A stretch of 64,000 nt of DNA from SB11 sp943370295 (GCA_943370295.1 CALRQL020000002.1:310001-374000), one strand, 5' to 3'. Positions 7,284 through 15,574 are shown, numbered from the stretch's first letter. Translations and numbers: made by a program. The notes: a model not told the origin generated them from the letters alone.

Positions 7284-8615
7284 TTAAAAATCTAAAGGAA
7301 GATTATCAAAATTGCCTGAACTCATTAAAAGTAATACGCTATTGTTTTTGATTGCTGAATGCAGATAACGATGCAGCATTTTACTTTCGGTGTACACTTT
7401 AACACTGCCGCCAAAAGCTTCGGCAACGGTTTCAATATCCAACGGGGGCATTTTTTTCAATTCAAGCACATGTTCGTTAAAAAACACAAGGGCATCATCG
7501 GCTTGGGTGAGTGTTTGATGGTATTGTGATAAAAAGTTTTTGTTTAGGCTGCTAAAGGTGTGCAACTCAAAGCACGCAATTATTTTATGGTGGGGATATT
7601 GTTGTTTTACGGCATCAACCGTTGCTTTTACTTTTGAGGGAGAGTGTGCAAAATCTCTGAAAACCACTAAGCTGCCGGTGTCTTTAATTTTTTCGAGCCT
7701 GCGGGCGGTGCCGCCAAACGTTGAGATGGCCGTATAAAAATCGTCGTCGCTAATACCTAATTGATTGCAAAGGTGCTTGGCACCTGCCATGTTTTGCAGG
7801 TTGTGCAGGCCAAATACTTGTAAAGGCAATTTACCATTTGGAGTGGTTAGATAAGTTTGCCCATTTTCAACGGAATGGGGTAGAGCCTCGTAGGGAAACA
7901 GTTGCAGTCGGTTTGTGTGCTGTGTTACCAATTTTTGTAAATGCTCATCGCCGGCATAGTAAGCAAGTGGGGCACCATCAGGCAGTTGATTGATAAACAA
8001 CTCAAACTGGTGTACGTAACCTTCGAATGTGGGGAATACGTTGATGTGATCCCAAGCTATTCCCGTAAGTTGGGCTATATTGGCATTATACACCAAAAAT
8101 TTTGGGCGTGGGTCTATAGGAGAGGTAAGGTACTCATCGCCCTCTAATATTATAACAGGGGCATCGCTTATGTGCACCATACGCTCAAACCCATCAATGG
8201 CTGAGCCTACCAAGTAATCAAACTGCTTGCCCAAGGCATGCAGCACGTGCATTATCATGGCGGTGGTGGTGGTTTTGCCGTGGCTGCCGCCAATTACCAC
8301 GCGGATTTTATTTTTACTGTGTTCGTATATGAACTCAGGAAATGAGTATATAGGTAGCCCCAGTTCTTTGGCTCTAAGCAACTCAGGATTATCGGCACGG
8401 GCGTGCATGCCTAATATTACAGCATCTACCTGCGGGGTGATTTTATCAGGAAACCAACCGAAGGTTTCCGGCAATAAGCCTTTTTCTTTCAATCGGGTAA
8501 GAGCAGGGTCAAATATTTCATCGTCGCTGCCGGTTACAGTGTGGCCTTGTGCCAATAAATCAAGGGCGAGGTTGTGCATTACAGCGCCACCTATGGATAT
8601 AAAATGGTAATTCAT
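7284..8615 (-). CDS. mpl: UDP-MurNAc : L-Ala-gamma-D-Glu-meso-DAP ligase (murein tripeptide recycling)
   Basis: A Mur-ligase-family enzyme of about 443 residues. It begins with the Rossmann motif FISIGGAVMHNLALDLL and the AQGHTVTGSDDEIFDP block of Mpl/MurC. The ATP-binding loop is IGGSHGKTTTTAMIMH, with the downstream LEGDEYLTSPIDPRPKFL and DHINVFPTFEGYVHQF segments. Mpl joins recycled murein tripeptide to UDP-MurNAc in the cytoplasm. The ATG chosen (MNYHFISIGG) fits the family; a TTG five codons earlier is less likely. MurC is the main alternative, but the N-terminal motif and SHGKTTT context fit Mpl better. Confidence 0.88.
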   Translation of the reverse strand: MNYHFISIGGAVMHNLALDLLAQGHTVTGSDDEIFDPALTRLKEKGLLPETFGWFPDKITPQVDAVILGMHARADNPELLRAKELGLPIYSFPEFIYEHSKNKIRVVIGGSHGKTTTTAMIMHVLHALGKQFDYLVGSAIDGFERMVHISDAPVIILEGDEYLTSPIDPRPKFLVYNANIAQLTGIAWDHINVFPTFEGYVHQFELFINQLPDGAPLAYYAGDEHLQKLVTQHTNRLQLFPYEALPHSVENGQTYLTTPNGKLPLQVFGLHNLQNMAGAKHLCNQLGISDDDFYTAISTFGGTARRLEKIKDTGSLVVFRDFAHSPSKVKATVDAVKQQYPHHKIIACFELHTFSSLNKNFLSQYHQTLTQADDALVFFNEHVLELKKMPPLDIETVAEAFGGSVKVYTESKMLHRYLHSAIKNNSVLLLMSSGNFDNLPLDF

Positions 8616-8686
8616 AGTATACGGTGGCAAGTTAAGTTATATTTAAATACTGCGCAGGAGTTTACACTTGTTGATAGGTGGGACTT

Positions 8687-9172
8687 TTATCTTGGCGGTC
8701 TTCCGCCTTCGCGCTGCGGGGGTGAGGTGATGGCTTGTTGTATCTCGTTGATAAACGTATCAAACAGTTGTTTTTGTTCAGGGCTGCACATTTCACGCAG
8801 CTGGCGGAAGTGATGGAAGGTAAACATATCCAACTCTTTTTTACGCAGGCTGATTACGGTTGCAACACTATCGGCAGCAACTACATTCGGAACGTCTGAT
8901 TTCAGATAATTAAACATTTCCTGGTGCAGGGTGCGTATAGAGTCTTGCTTGCGTACCATGCCGCTACGGTGCTCAAACCTTAATTCTTCAAAAACAGTTT
9001 GTTGCTGTTCAGTAAGTTTAAGTTTTTTTATGATAAAGGCAGCAGGCCCCCCTTTTTGGTTAGGTTTTGGCTCGTTTTGCTTTACGTTGCTATATACCAA
9101 ATAAGCCAGTGTGCCTGCATTTACAACAAGCAGCACTATGATTATAAGGGTTAAAAATTTTGTTTTTTCCAT
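8687..9172 (-). CDS. Spy/CpxP-like periplasmic protein with N-terminal anchor
   Basis: A 161-residue protein with one membrane segment (residues 7-27) and a helical exported domain. KLTEQQQTVFEELRFEHRSGM and CSPEQKQLFDTFINEI are paired LTxxQ-type helices found in Spy/CpxP/CnrX proteins, which act as periplasmic chaperones or metal/redox stress sensors. It follows the putative anti-sigma gene by 11 bp, so it probably belongs to the sigma-factor stress response. The C-terminus is Pro/Gly/Arg rich. Confidence 0.8.
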   Translation of the reverse strand: MEKTKFLTLIIIVLLVVNAGTLAYLVYSNVKQNEPKPNQKGGPAAFIIKKLKLTEQQQTVFEELRFEHRSGMVRKQDSIRTLHQEMFNYLKSDVPNVVAADSVATVISLRKKELDMFTFHHFRQLREMCSPEQKQLFDTFINEIQQAITSPPQREGGRPPR

Positions 9173-9183
9173 TACCGGAGTAG

Positions 9184-9480
9184 TTAAAAGCCAAACAAGT
9201 CATCTTGCAGGTGGTATTCGCCAATTACCTGTTGTATTTCTTTGTTGGCCGTTTTTTGTTCCTGTTTTTTATAATTTACACCTATCCACACATTAGCGGC
9301 TAACAATATTGCAATAGAAGCAGCTACTGCCCAAACCGTGCGCATGGGCACCAGTTTTGGTGTTGCCGTATTAAAGCGCTGCAATACTTTTTGGGTGAAG
9401 CCGTCCGAAACAGAGGCTTGTTTCACCGTATCAAGGCTGTTGAGTGCCTGTGCTATATTTTCTTGTGTTTCGGGTTTCAT
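9184..9480 (-). CDS. Putative membrane anti-sigma factor
   Basis: A 98-residue protein: about 45 soluble residues, one transmembrane helix (about 47-65, TVWAVAASIAILLAANVWIG), then a short basic/acidic tail. Position directly after an ECF sigma gene and this single-span topology fit an anti-sigma factor, but there is no recognisable zinc anti-sigma HxxxCxxC motif. The assignment is by context. It has its own copy of the bipartite motif 12 bp upstream of the ATG. Confidence 0.6.
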   Translation of the reverse strand: MKPETQENIAQALNSLDTVKQASVSDGFTQKVLQRFNTATPKLVPMRTVWAVAASIAILLAANVWIGVNYKKQEQKTANKEIQQVIGEYHLQDDLFGF

Positions 9481-9492
9481 GTTGTTTTTAGT

Positions 9493-9522
9493 TTTGACGG
9501 TATTTTGATAAAAAACTTGCGG
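9493..9522 (-). promoter_or_regulatory. ECF-type promoter motif, site 1 (before anti-sigma gene)
   Basis: On the minus strand CCGCAAGTTT-N13-CGTCAAA. The same words with the same 13-nt spacing recur at 12140-12169 and 13485-13514. A -35 element and a CGTC -10 element at this distance are the usual architecture of ECF sigma promoters. Confidence 0.72.
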
Positions 9523-9528
9523 TGTTGC

Positions 9529-10113
9529 TTAATTATCAAGGTAATTGCCCATTATCTTTTTTAGGTTTTGTTTCGCCCTAAATAACAACGACTCTACTGA
9601 TGCCACGGTAGTTTCCATTACCTGGGCAGTTTGCTCATAGCTAAGTCCCTCAATTTTATTAAGCACAAGTGCTGTTTTTTGTTTTTCTGCCAGCTGATTA
9701 ATTGCTTTAAACAAGGTTTGGGCTAATTCTTTATTTTCAAGCTGCAAACCGGGGTGTACAAAATCGGGCGGGTTGGGAGCAGGGTTTTCATCAGTACCAT
9801 CGCTAAGGCTTATCATAAAGGCAAATCGCTTTTTTCGGCTTCTTTTTTTTATGTGGTCTAACGATGTATTGATGGCAATGCGGTACAGCCAAGTGCTAAT
9901 TTGCGATTGTCCTTTAAATTTTTCAACGTTTTGCAGGGCTTTAATAAAAACATCCTGAGCCAGTTCTTCGGCATCTTCGGTGTTTTGTACCATGCCCAGT
10001 ATGGTGTTAAATACCCTGTTTTTATAGGTATCAATAAGCAATTTTATGGCTTGCCCGTTGCCTGCAAGCAGGCCGGCTATTAGTTGACTTTCAGTGATGG
10101 GATGGGCAAGCAA
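9529..10113 (-). CDS. ECF RNA polymerase sigma factor (sigma-70 family)
   Basis: A 194-residue two-domain sigma factor. Region 2 is visible as DAEELAQDVFIKALQNVEKF followed by STWLYRIAINTSLDHIKK, and region 4 as QKTALVLNKIEGLSYEQTA with VESLLFRAKQNLKKIM. There is no extra C-terminal domain. It lies 7 bp after the SCO gene in a chain of overlapping genes (YHYH, MORN, SCO, sigma), so it is probably the fourth gene of the operon it controls. A conserved ECF-like motif before that operon, before the anti-sigma gene and before the di-haem peroxidase suggests positive autoregulation. Confidence 0.93.
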   Translation of the reverse strand: MLAHPITESQLIAGLLAGNGQAIKLLIDTYKNRVFNTILGMVQNTEDAEELAQDVFIKALQNVEKFKGQSQISTWLYRIAINTSLDHIKKRSRKKRFAFMISLSDGTDENPAPNPPDFVHPGLQLENKELAQTLFKAINQLAEKQKTALVLNKIEGLSYEQTAQVMETTVASVESLLFRAKQNLKKIMGNYLDN

Positions 10114-10120
10114 AGGCTTA

Positions 10121-10774
10121 TTATTCTTTCAGTAAACTGTTAATATCTTCTATAAGGCGATTAATTTCAAGCTTCAAGGTAGCGTTATATACACCACGCA
10201 AATGCCCTTTTTTATCCACCAACACACAATGTTCAGTATGTAAAAACTCTGTTGAGTCTTTATTAAATCCCGGCTCTTCTTCAGCAAAATAACTTTGCCG
10301 TGCCAGTTGGTAAAGTTGTGCCTTGTTACCGGTTAATAATTGCCACTGTTTATTGTTAAGGCGTTTGGCTTGAGCGTATTGTTTTAATTGGGCTACATTA
10401 TCCGTTTCGGGGTTAACTGTAAATGATACAATTGCCACAGCAGGGTTGGTAGCAAAACTATCCGCAGCAGCTTGCAGGTTGCTTGTCATTTTGGGACATA
10501 TTGACGGGCAGGTGGTGAAAAAGAAATTGGCTGCATAAACTTTACCGGCAAGGGTTTGGTTGGTAATGGTTTGCCCGTTTTGATTGGTGAAACTAAAGGG
10601 AGCAATAGTGTGCAGAGTATCAATGTTTATTGGCTGCTCATCAGCCCATATCGGCGAAAAATCAGGAGTATGGTAGTAGGGTAGTTGGGTGGTGTTTTTT
10701 TTGCATGAATTAAAAAACAGGCATAAGGCGGCCATTGCAAATAGTTGGATAATTGTTGCTTGTGTTTTATTCAT
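10121..10774 (-). CDS. SCO1/SenC-family lipoprotein (copper/thiol-redox)
   Basis: A lipoprotein of about 217 residues with lipobox LFFNSC and a thioredoxin-like SCO domain. The copper/redox site is complete: TTCPSICP (CxxxC) and the later HTEHCVLV supplying the conserved His. SCO proteins deliver copper to cytochrome oxidase or act as thiol oxidoreductases outside the cytoplasm. The ATG chosen (MNKTQATI) overlaps the stop of the MORN gene by 8 bp; a TTG five codons earlier also exists. It directly precedes the sigma gene. Confidence 0.9.
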   Translation of the reverse strand: MNKTQATIIQLFAMAALCLFFNSCKKNTTQLPYYHTPDFSPIWADEQPINIDTLHTIAPFSFTNQNGQTITNQTLAGKVYAANFFFTTCPSICPKMTSNLQAAADSFATNPAVAIVSFTVNPETDNVAQLKQYAQAKRLNNKQWQLLTGNKAQLYQLARQSYFAEEEPGFNKDSTEFLHTEHCVLVDKKGHLRGVYNATLKLEINRLIEDINSLLKE

Positions 10775-11372
10775 GTGGTTTATCCTCAATAGCTGATACG
10801 CAGTTTTTTACACCGGTAAGTCCGTATTTGCGTCCGTTTTTCACATCGTAGTTGGCCAATAGTTTACCATCTGCATACCACAATCGTTGCCTGCCGTTTT
10901 CGTGTCCGTTTTTGTAATTAAAATCGCGAATCAGCTGCCCGTTCTCCATCCATTCTTTCACGTTACCTTCATACATATCGTTATTGTAATGGTAGGCAAA
11001 CTTAGGCGCTCCGTCGGGGTACCACCCTTGGTGCAACCCTTGTTTTCGTCCGTTTTTATACAACCTTTTCTCAGCCATCATGCCATTTGGGTAGCGCACT
11101 ATTTCTATTCCCTCTTGTTTACCGTTTTTGTAGGCACAATGGTAATGCGTATCAACACCCTGTGTATGTATCACAGTACCGGTGTAGGCTTGATTATTAT
11201 ACAGTAAAAGCCCTTGCAGTTGCTTTAGGCAAGTATCGGTTTGCTGCACGGCCATGGGTTGCAGTTGCGGCAAACACGCCCCGGTGCGTACACACGCCGG
11301 CATGAGAGCCGCGCACCAGAGCAGGATAATGAGCCTTATTTTTTTATTTTGCAACAGTGCCGGGTACTCCAT
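10767..11372 (-). CDS. MORN-repeat (YwqK-like) lipoprotein
   Basis: A 201-residue protein with an N-terminal hydrophobic segment ending in LMPAC, a plausible lipobox. It carries about five MORN_2-type repeats of roughly 23 residues (YKNGKQEGIEIVRYPNG, YKNGRKQGLHQGWYPDG, YNNDMYEGNVKEWMENG, YKNGHENGRQRLWYADG). Such repeats form extended beta-sheets and usually mediate contacts with lipid, wall or protein. The start overlaps the YHYH gene by 29 bp; a TTG inside could remove the overlap. Function unknown, but it is embedded in the sigma-factor operon. Confidence 0.78.
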   Translation of the reverse strand: MEYPALLQNKKIRLIILLWCAALMPACVRTGACLPQLQPMAVQQTDTCLKQLQGLLLYNNQAYTGTVIHTQGVDTHYHCAYKNGKQEGIEIVRYPNGMMAEKRLYKNGRKQGLHQGWYPDGAPKFAYHYNNDMYEGNVKEWMENGQLIRDFNYKNGHENGRQRLWYADGKLLANYDVKNGRKYGLTGVKNCVSAIEDKPHE

Positions 11373-12108
11373 AAAAGCCGTCGCCGTTTATGTATGGGTC
11401 TTGTGCGGTAATATGATAATGGTAGATACCATTGGGATAATCAGCAGTGGCATGGCTATGACCGTGATAGGCATCCAAATCAGCATTGGTAATAGTTTTA
11501 TTATTTTCCATTGGACCATATACCGGGTAACCATCCAGCAAAAAGCCAAGCAAAACATCTTTTCCCTTATTGGTAGTTAAAAAGGTAGGTTCTAAATGAT
11601 AATGGTAATCACCGGCTTGAGCGGGATGTCCTCCGTATTGGTCGAAGCTGTTAATTTCACCTGTAAGTGCGGTGCGGCCTGCGGCATATTGGTTAAACAA
11701 TGGTACACCGTTTAGCGATACTCCCATAGGTCCCATTGGGGTTTGTTGCGCCGTGGTTGCCTTTGTAGGGTTTAGCGGTATGCGGAAGGTATAATTAACA
11801 GTTGCAATACGGTTGGGGTTGGTATTGTACTGTGGATTGCTGCCGTTGTAGGCTTCGTAAAGAGAAGTCTCCCATTGTGTGCCTTGATAATAGGGGCTTT
11901 TATGGTCGGGGCGGCCATTGGTTTTTATCACCACGTAGTCTCCATCTTTATAAATATCAGAGGCACCGTATATTTTTTTATAAATGGCCAGCTCGTCAGT
12001 GCCGGTGTTGTTGGTTGGGGTGGTAGTATTTTCTTCGTCTTTGCAAGCTGTTATAATCAAAAGGCAGGTTGCAAAAACCAACATCAGGTATCTTCTCAGG
12101 TTGTTCAT
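11344..12108 (-). CDS. YHYH-domain lipoprotein
   Basis: A 254-residue lipoprotein (lipobox LLIITAC) followed by a Thr/Asn-rich linker and a YHYH domain. The defining motif appears twice, as GDYHYHLEPTF and GIYHYHITAQDPY, with the intervening DGYPVYGP block. YHYH proteins are secreted, often lie near copper/haem genes, and their activity is unproven; clustered His suggest metal binding. It is the first gene of the overlapping operon ending in the sigma factor and has the bipartite ECF-type motif about 31 bp upstream of its ATG. Confidence 0.9.
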   Translation of the reverse strand: MNNLRRYLMLVFATCLLIITACKDEENTTTPTNNTGTDELAIYKKIYGASDIYKDGDYVVIKTNGRPDHKSPYYQGTQWETSLYEAYNGSNPQYNTNPNRIATVNYTFRIPLNPTKATTAQQTPMGPMGVSLNGVPLFNQYAAGRTALTGEINSFDQYGGHPAQAGDYHYHLEPTFLTTNKGKDVLLGFLLDGYPVYGPMENNKTITNADLDAYHGHSHATADYPNGIYHYHITAQDPYINGDGFYGVPGTVAK

Positions 12109-12139
12109 AGTAATAGTGAGGGTTTATAGTTTATAGATG

Positions 12140-12169
12140 TTTGACGATGGTTGCTTTTAAAACTTGCGG
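12140..12169 (-). promoter_or_regulatory. ECF-type promoter motif, site 2 (before YHYH operon)
   Basis: On the minus strand CCGCAAGTTT-N13-CGTCAAA, preceded by ACTAC as at site 3. It is about 31 bp upstream of the YHYH start and would drive the operon that contains the sigma gene. Confidence 0.75.
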
Positions 12170-12180
12170 GTAGTTTCTTA

Positions 12181-12209
12181 AAAAAGCGGGGGCATCAAAA
12201 ATGCCCCCT
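12181..12209 (-). terminator. Rho-independent terminator of di-haem peroxidase gene
   Basis: An 8-bp stem GGGGGCAT/ATGCCCCC with a 5-nt loop, followed on the minus strand by six T (with GC between stem and tract). It lies just past the peroxidase stop codon. Confidence 0.85.
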
Positions 12210-12230
12210 TTCCAGAAATAAAATGCAAAA

Positions 12231-13421
12231 TTAGAATGGGTTTGAGTATTTGGCTTCGGCGGCTATTGTGTTATCAGTAAGTGTTTTAAGGAAAGCTACC
12301 AATGCGGCTTTATCTTCTGTTGAAAGATTAAGTCTTTTAGGATTTCCGTTGGAACCACCCACTCTGAGCGTGGGTGATAGGTTGGGATGGGCTGCAACAC
12401 CGCTGTTGTAATGTTCTACCACCTGTTCAAGTGTGGCAAAACGTCCGTCGTGCATATAAGGTGCTGTAAGTTCAATATTTTTAAGTGAAGGCACTTTAAA
12501 CAAGCCTATTTCAGCCTGATTACCTGTTATACGTCCTACACCGCTATCTACGGAGTTTCTTTCTAACCCATTATTTTCAGCCCTGGCTGCGGTAAACGTT
12601 TCGGTACCGTGGCATGGGGCACAGCCGCCCAAAGGCCCGAAGAAAATTGCTTTTCCGCGATTTTCTTGGGTAGTAAAGTTAGGGAAATCGCCTAATTGTG
12701 CGGGGGCTTGGTTGGCAGGAAAATTGGCCCTGCCTACATCGTATTTTGAATTAAACGATACAATAGATCGTATAAATTGCGCTAATGCTTTAGATACCTT
12801 TTCGCTGGTTATGGTTTTATCGCCAAAAGCATTTTGAAATAATGCGGGGTAATAGGCAATACGGTTTAGTTTGTTTACCAGAGTATCCAAATTCATCCCC
12901 ATTTCTATATGGTCTTGTATGGGCATTAGCACTTGCGCCTCAGCAGTTGCAGCGCGTTCGTCCCAAAAGAAATTTCCATTGGGATAATAGCGGGCGTTGA
13001 TAATTCCCATGCTGTTGCGTGCGGTATTTCCGTTTTTAAATCCCTTGCTGAATGTTGCTGGGTCGCTAAAACCATGACTTTGCAAGTGGCAACTTGCACA
13101 GGCTACAGCGTTGTTGTAGGATAAGTTTTTATCATAAAACAGCACACGCCCCAACGTAGCGCCGGCATCAGTAATTAAGTTTGATGCAGGGGTATTATCC
13201 TGCCCGGCAATGGGCGGGGTGTTTAGGTAATTGGGTAGCGATACATTGGCATAGTTAAATGGCGTAGCAGGTAAGTTGGGTGTTTGCACCAATATATCGC
13301 CGGTATAGGTGCCGGGGTTGTTGGTGGTAGGAGAGGTGCTGTTTTCCTCGTTTTTTTTGCAGGCACTCATTACTAATAAATGTGCCAAAGCAGCGGTAGT
13401 TACTAATTTCCCGATCCTCAT
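12231..13421 (-). CDS. Di-haem cytochrome c peroxidase (MauG/CcpA family) lipoprotein
   Basis: A 396-residue exported protein with lipobox LLVMSAC and a low-complexity linker. Two haem c sites are visible, CASCHLQSHGFSD and CAPCHGTETF, with the GRVLFYDKNLSYNN start and APYMHDGRFATLEQVVEHYN block of bacterial cytochrome c peroxidases. The family reduces hydrogen peroxide in the periplasm or performs MauG-like oxidations. It carries the bipartite ECF motif upstream, linking it to the adjacent sigma-factor operon. The exact electron donor is unknown. Confidence 0.93.
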   Translation of the reverse strand: MRIGKLVTTAALAHLLVMSACKKNEENSTSPTTNNPGTYTGDILVQTPNLPATPFNYANVSLPNYLNTPPIAGQDNTPASNLITDAGATLGRVLFYDKNLSYNNAVACASCHLQSHGFSDPATFSKGFKNGNTARNSMGIINARYYPNGNFFWDERAATAEAQVLMPIQDHIEMGMNLDTLVNKLNRIAYYPALFQNAFGDKTITSEKVSKALAQFIRSIVSFNSKYDVGRANFPANQAPAQLGDFPNFTTQENRGKAIFFGPLGGCAPCHGTETFTAARAENNGLERNSVDSGVGRITGNQAEIGLFKVPSLKNIELTAPYMHDGRFATLEQVVEHYNSGVAAHPNLSPTLRVGGSNGNPKRLNLSTEDKAALVAFLKTLTDNTIAAEAKYSNPF

Positions 13422-13484
13422 ATATAGTACAGTTAATGGTTAGTCGTAAACGTATAAAAAAGGTTGTAACCTCTTTTACAGTTT

Positions 13485-13514
13485 TTTGACGATGGTACTA
13501 CGGAAAACTTGCGG
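13485..13514 (-). promoter_or_regulatory. ECF-type promoter motif, site 3 (before di-haem peroxidase)
   Basis: On the minus strand CCGCAAGTTT-N13-CGTCAAA, with the same ACTAC extension as site 2, about 64 bp upstream of the peroxidase ATG. It lies just past the stop codon of the next gene upstream. Confidence 0.74.
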
Positions 13515-13520
13515 GTAGTA

Positions 13521-13940
13521 TTATTTTTTTGTTGTTTGTTGTGCGTTGGCTACTGTGAACTCGGCATACACTAATGTCAATATGATTAATGTTTCGCCAA
13601 AAAAATAGGCAACCGTAAGCGGGGTGATGCTATTTTGTTTAGCAATAAGTAATGCCCATGTAAGTATGCAATACGAGAGGTTTGCCGTTGCTATAATTCT
13701 TAGCACTGTTTTGAATTTTGAGGGGATGGCAAAAGAACCAATCAACGAGTATAGGCTAAAAATCACGGCTATTGCTGACAGGTAGTTTAACACGGTTGGT
13801 GGTATGCCAAACAGCTCGGTATTTGTTTTTAATAACACAAACAACAAAACGGCAGTTGTGGCAGCACCAATACTATCTGCTAACAATAGTCGTTTGGGAT
13901 TAGCAATAAATTGTTGCAGAGTATTGTTTAAGAATTTCAT
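13521..13940 (-). CDS. Small four-helix membrane protein, unknown function
   Basis: A 139-residue integral membrane protein with four predicted helices (about 17-37, 47-68, 79-101, 107-128) and a basic C-terminus. No motif or family was recognised. It is upstream of the di-haem peroxidase gene, which has its own promoter-like motif immediately after this stop codon, so the two need not be co-regulated. Confidence 0.68.
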   Translation of the reverse strand: MKFLNNTLQQFIANPKRLLLADSIGAATTAVLLFVLLKTNTELFGIPPTVLNYLSAIAVIFSLYSLIGSFAIPSKFKTVLRIIATANLSYCILTWALLIAKQNSITPLTVAYFFGETLIILTLVYAEFTVANAQQTTKK

Positions 13941-14310
13941 TGTACATATCGACCTTTTTTTTGTGCTGAACGTTGCAGCAATATCAGGTTAAGTACTGTA
14001 ACACATTTATGGTACGATACGTTAATTTGTTATAGGTTATCAGTTATCGGTTATCAGGGGAAATAAATGTTATAGCTGTTGTTGTTGCCTTACACCTTTA
14101 CACAGAATGCAGGTTTTTAGGCACTTGCAGCTGTTATACTGAACGATAGTGAAGCGCCTTATTCCATCTTGCTAACACATTTAAAATAGGGTTCTTCCCT
14201 GCGGTCATAATGACAAGTATTAATAACGGCAAAGGTATTGTGCGTAGGCTTCCCACTGGTAAGGGGGAACACAAGGGGGTATCAGTATACATCGGGGTTG
14301 CCCCCTATGC
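13941..14310. other. 370-bp intergenic region with repeats
   Basis: It contains two short direct copies of GGTTATCAG around 14034-14057 and an inverted copy of the GTCATTCTGACCGCAGGGAAG repeat family (14138-14216). No open frame or RNA gene is supported. Confidence 0.6.
14138..14216 (-). repeat. Family B repeat (GTCATTCTGACC...), inverted copy
   Basis: Reads, on the minus strand, as a variant of the element at 34086, 34358, 43548, 47456, 47763 and 48064: GTCATTATGACCGCAGGGAAG at one end and ATCGTTCAG at the other. The ends are imperfect inverted repeats. Confidence 0.75.
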
Positions 14311-15312
14311 TCAATAAAACTTACCGAAACCAATGAGTCTGCGCACTTCTTTAATGGTAGCTTGGGCACTTTCGCGGGCTTTCTCGGTGCCTGTTTTCAG
14401 TGCATTGGCTATGTAGGTGTCGTCGTTGCTAATTGCCTCCATTTTCTCACGAATTGGGGCTACAAACGCATCCATATCTTCGGCAATCTGCATTTTAAAA
14501 TCACCGTAGCGTATGGCACAGGTGTTATACAAATTATCGAAATGAGCATAGGTTTCAGGTTTTGAAACCAGCTTCATCAAATCAAACAGGTTTTGTATAG
14601 GTTCAGGCTTGGCTTGATTAGGTTCAGTAGGGCCGCTGTCGGTTACCGAGCGTTTCATCTTTTTGATAATCTCGTCGCGGGTGTCTTGCAAAAATATCGA
14701 AGTATGGTCACCGTTACTTTTGCTCATCTTGCCCTTGCCGTCCAAACCGGGCACTTTCACCAACTCGTTGCCAAAGTTATATGCTTGCGGTTCGGGGAAA
14801 AACTCCTCGCCGTACAAATGGTTAAAGCGGTTTCCGAAGGTGCGAGCCATTTCCAAATGTTGCTCTTGGTCTTTGCCCACAGGCACATACGCAGCGCGGT
14901 GAATGATAATGTCCGCCGCCATCAGTACGGGGTAGGTTAGCAAACCGGCGTTAATGTTATCAGGCTGGGTTTTAGCCTTGTCTTTGAAGGTAGTTACACG
15001 CTCCAATTCACCTTTATAGGCAAGCATATTCAGGTACAGGTACAATTCGGCTATTTCAGGAATATCGCTCTGTATGTACAACGTAGCCACGTTAGGGTCG
15101 ATACCGCAAGCAAGGTATTCAACCAGCACATTGCGAACGCTGCTGCGTAAATCGGCAGGAGTTGGGTGCGTGGTAAGCGAGTGCCAATCAGCAATAAAAA
15201 AGTAGCAATTGTGTTGCTCCTGCATTTTTAAAAAATTGACAATGGCACCAAAATAGTTGCCCAAGTGCAGTTTTCCTGTGCTGCGTATACCGCTAACCAC
15301 TATTTCCTTCAT
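14311..15312 (-). CDS. trpS: Tryptophanyl-tRNA synthetase
   Basis: A class I aminoacyl-tRNA synthetase that charges tRNA-Trp, 333 residues, the usual bacterial length. The HIGH-type motif is HLGNYFGAIVNF and the KMSKS loop is GKMSKSNGDHT; the tryptophan-pocket segments YPVLMAADII and PVGKDQEQHLEMAR are present. The ATG lies 5 nt after a TATCTTCG box, suggesting a very short or absent leader. The next gene upstream is more than 600 bp away, so it is transcribed alone. Confidence 0.97.
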   Translation of the reverse strand: MKEIVVSGIRSTGKLHLGNYFGAIVNFLKMQEQHNCYFFIADWHSLTTHPTPADLRSSVRNVLVEYLACGIDPNVATLYIQSDIPEIAELYLYLNMLAYKGELERVTTFKDKAKTQPDNINAGLLTYPVLMAADIIIHRAAYVPVGKDQEQHLEMARTFGNRFNHLYGEEFFPEPQAYNFGNELVKVPGLDGKGKMSKSNGDHTSIFLQDTRDEIIKKMKRSVTDSGPTEPNQAKPEPIQNLFDLMKLVSKPETYAHFDNLYNTCAIRYGDFKMQIAEDMDAFVAPIREKMEAISNDDTYIANALKTGTEKARESAQATIKEVRRLIGFGKFY

Positions 15313-15317
15313 AGGGG

Positions 15318-15325
15318 CGAAGATA
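15318..15325 (-). promoter_or_regulatory. Minus-7 promoter box of trpS
   Basis: TATCTTCG on the minus strand, 5 nt before the trpS ATG, of the same TAnnTTYG form as the boxes before the EVE and M15-like genes. Confidence 0.55.
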
Positions 15326-15516
15326 ATAGTTTGCCCTTTTTATCGGAAACAGGGACGATTTTTTAATTGTGCCATGTACCCTTATTAGATATACTGCTTC
15401 ATAAAAGTACTGTTCACTTGGGGCTTTTATCTTGCTGCTAAGGCACTAAGGTGCAAATTATGAATGCTTTGTGTCTTAACGCCTTTGCGGCAGAAAGTCC
15501 GTTTAGTTTTTTGAAT

Positions 15517-15552
15517 AAAAAATCCCCCTCGTCCGGCTATTGACAGAGGGGG
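15517..15552 (-). terminator. Terminator-like hairpin, minus direction
   Basis: Stem CCCCCTC/GAGGGGG with a 15-nt loop, followed on the minus strand by ATTTTTT. It may be the original terminator of pyrR-pyrB, now separated from pyrB by the inserted NACHT segment. Confidence 0.55.
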
Positions 15553-15553
15553 T

Positions 15554-15574
15554 ATATCAAAGATTCTTTGATAT
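15554..15574. repeat. 21-bp palindrome (10-1-10)
   Basis: ATATCAAAGA-T-TCTTTGATAT, a perfect inverted repeat with a one-base centre. No T run follows on either strand, so it is not a simple terminator; an operator is possible. Confidence 0.6.

Noticed and set aside
8227..8610. Plus-strand frame opposite mpl
   Set aside because: A shadow of mpl, whose motifs are unambiguous on the minus strand.
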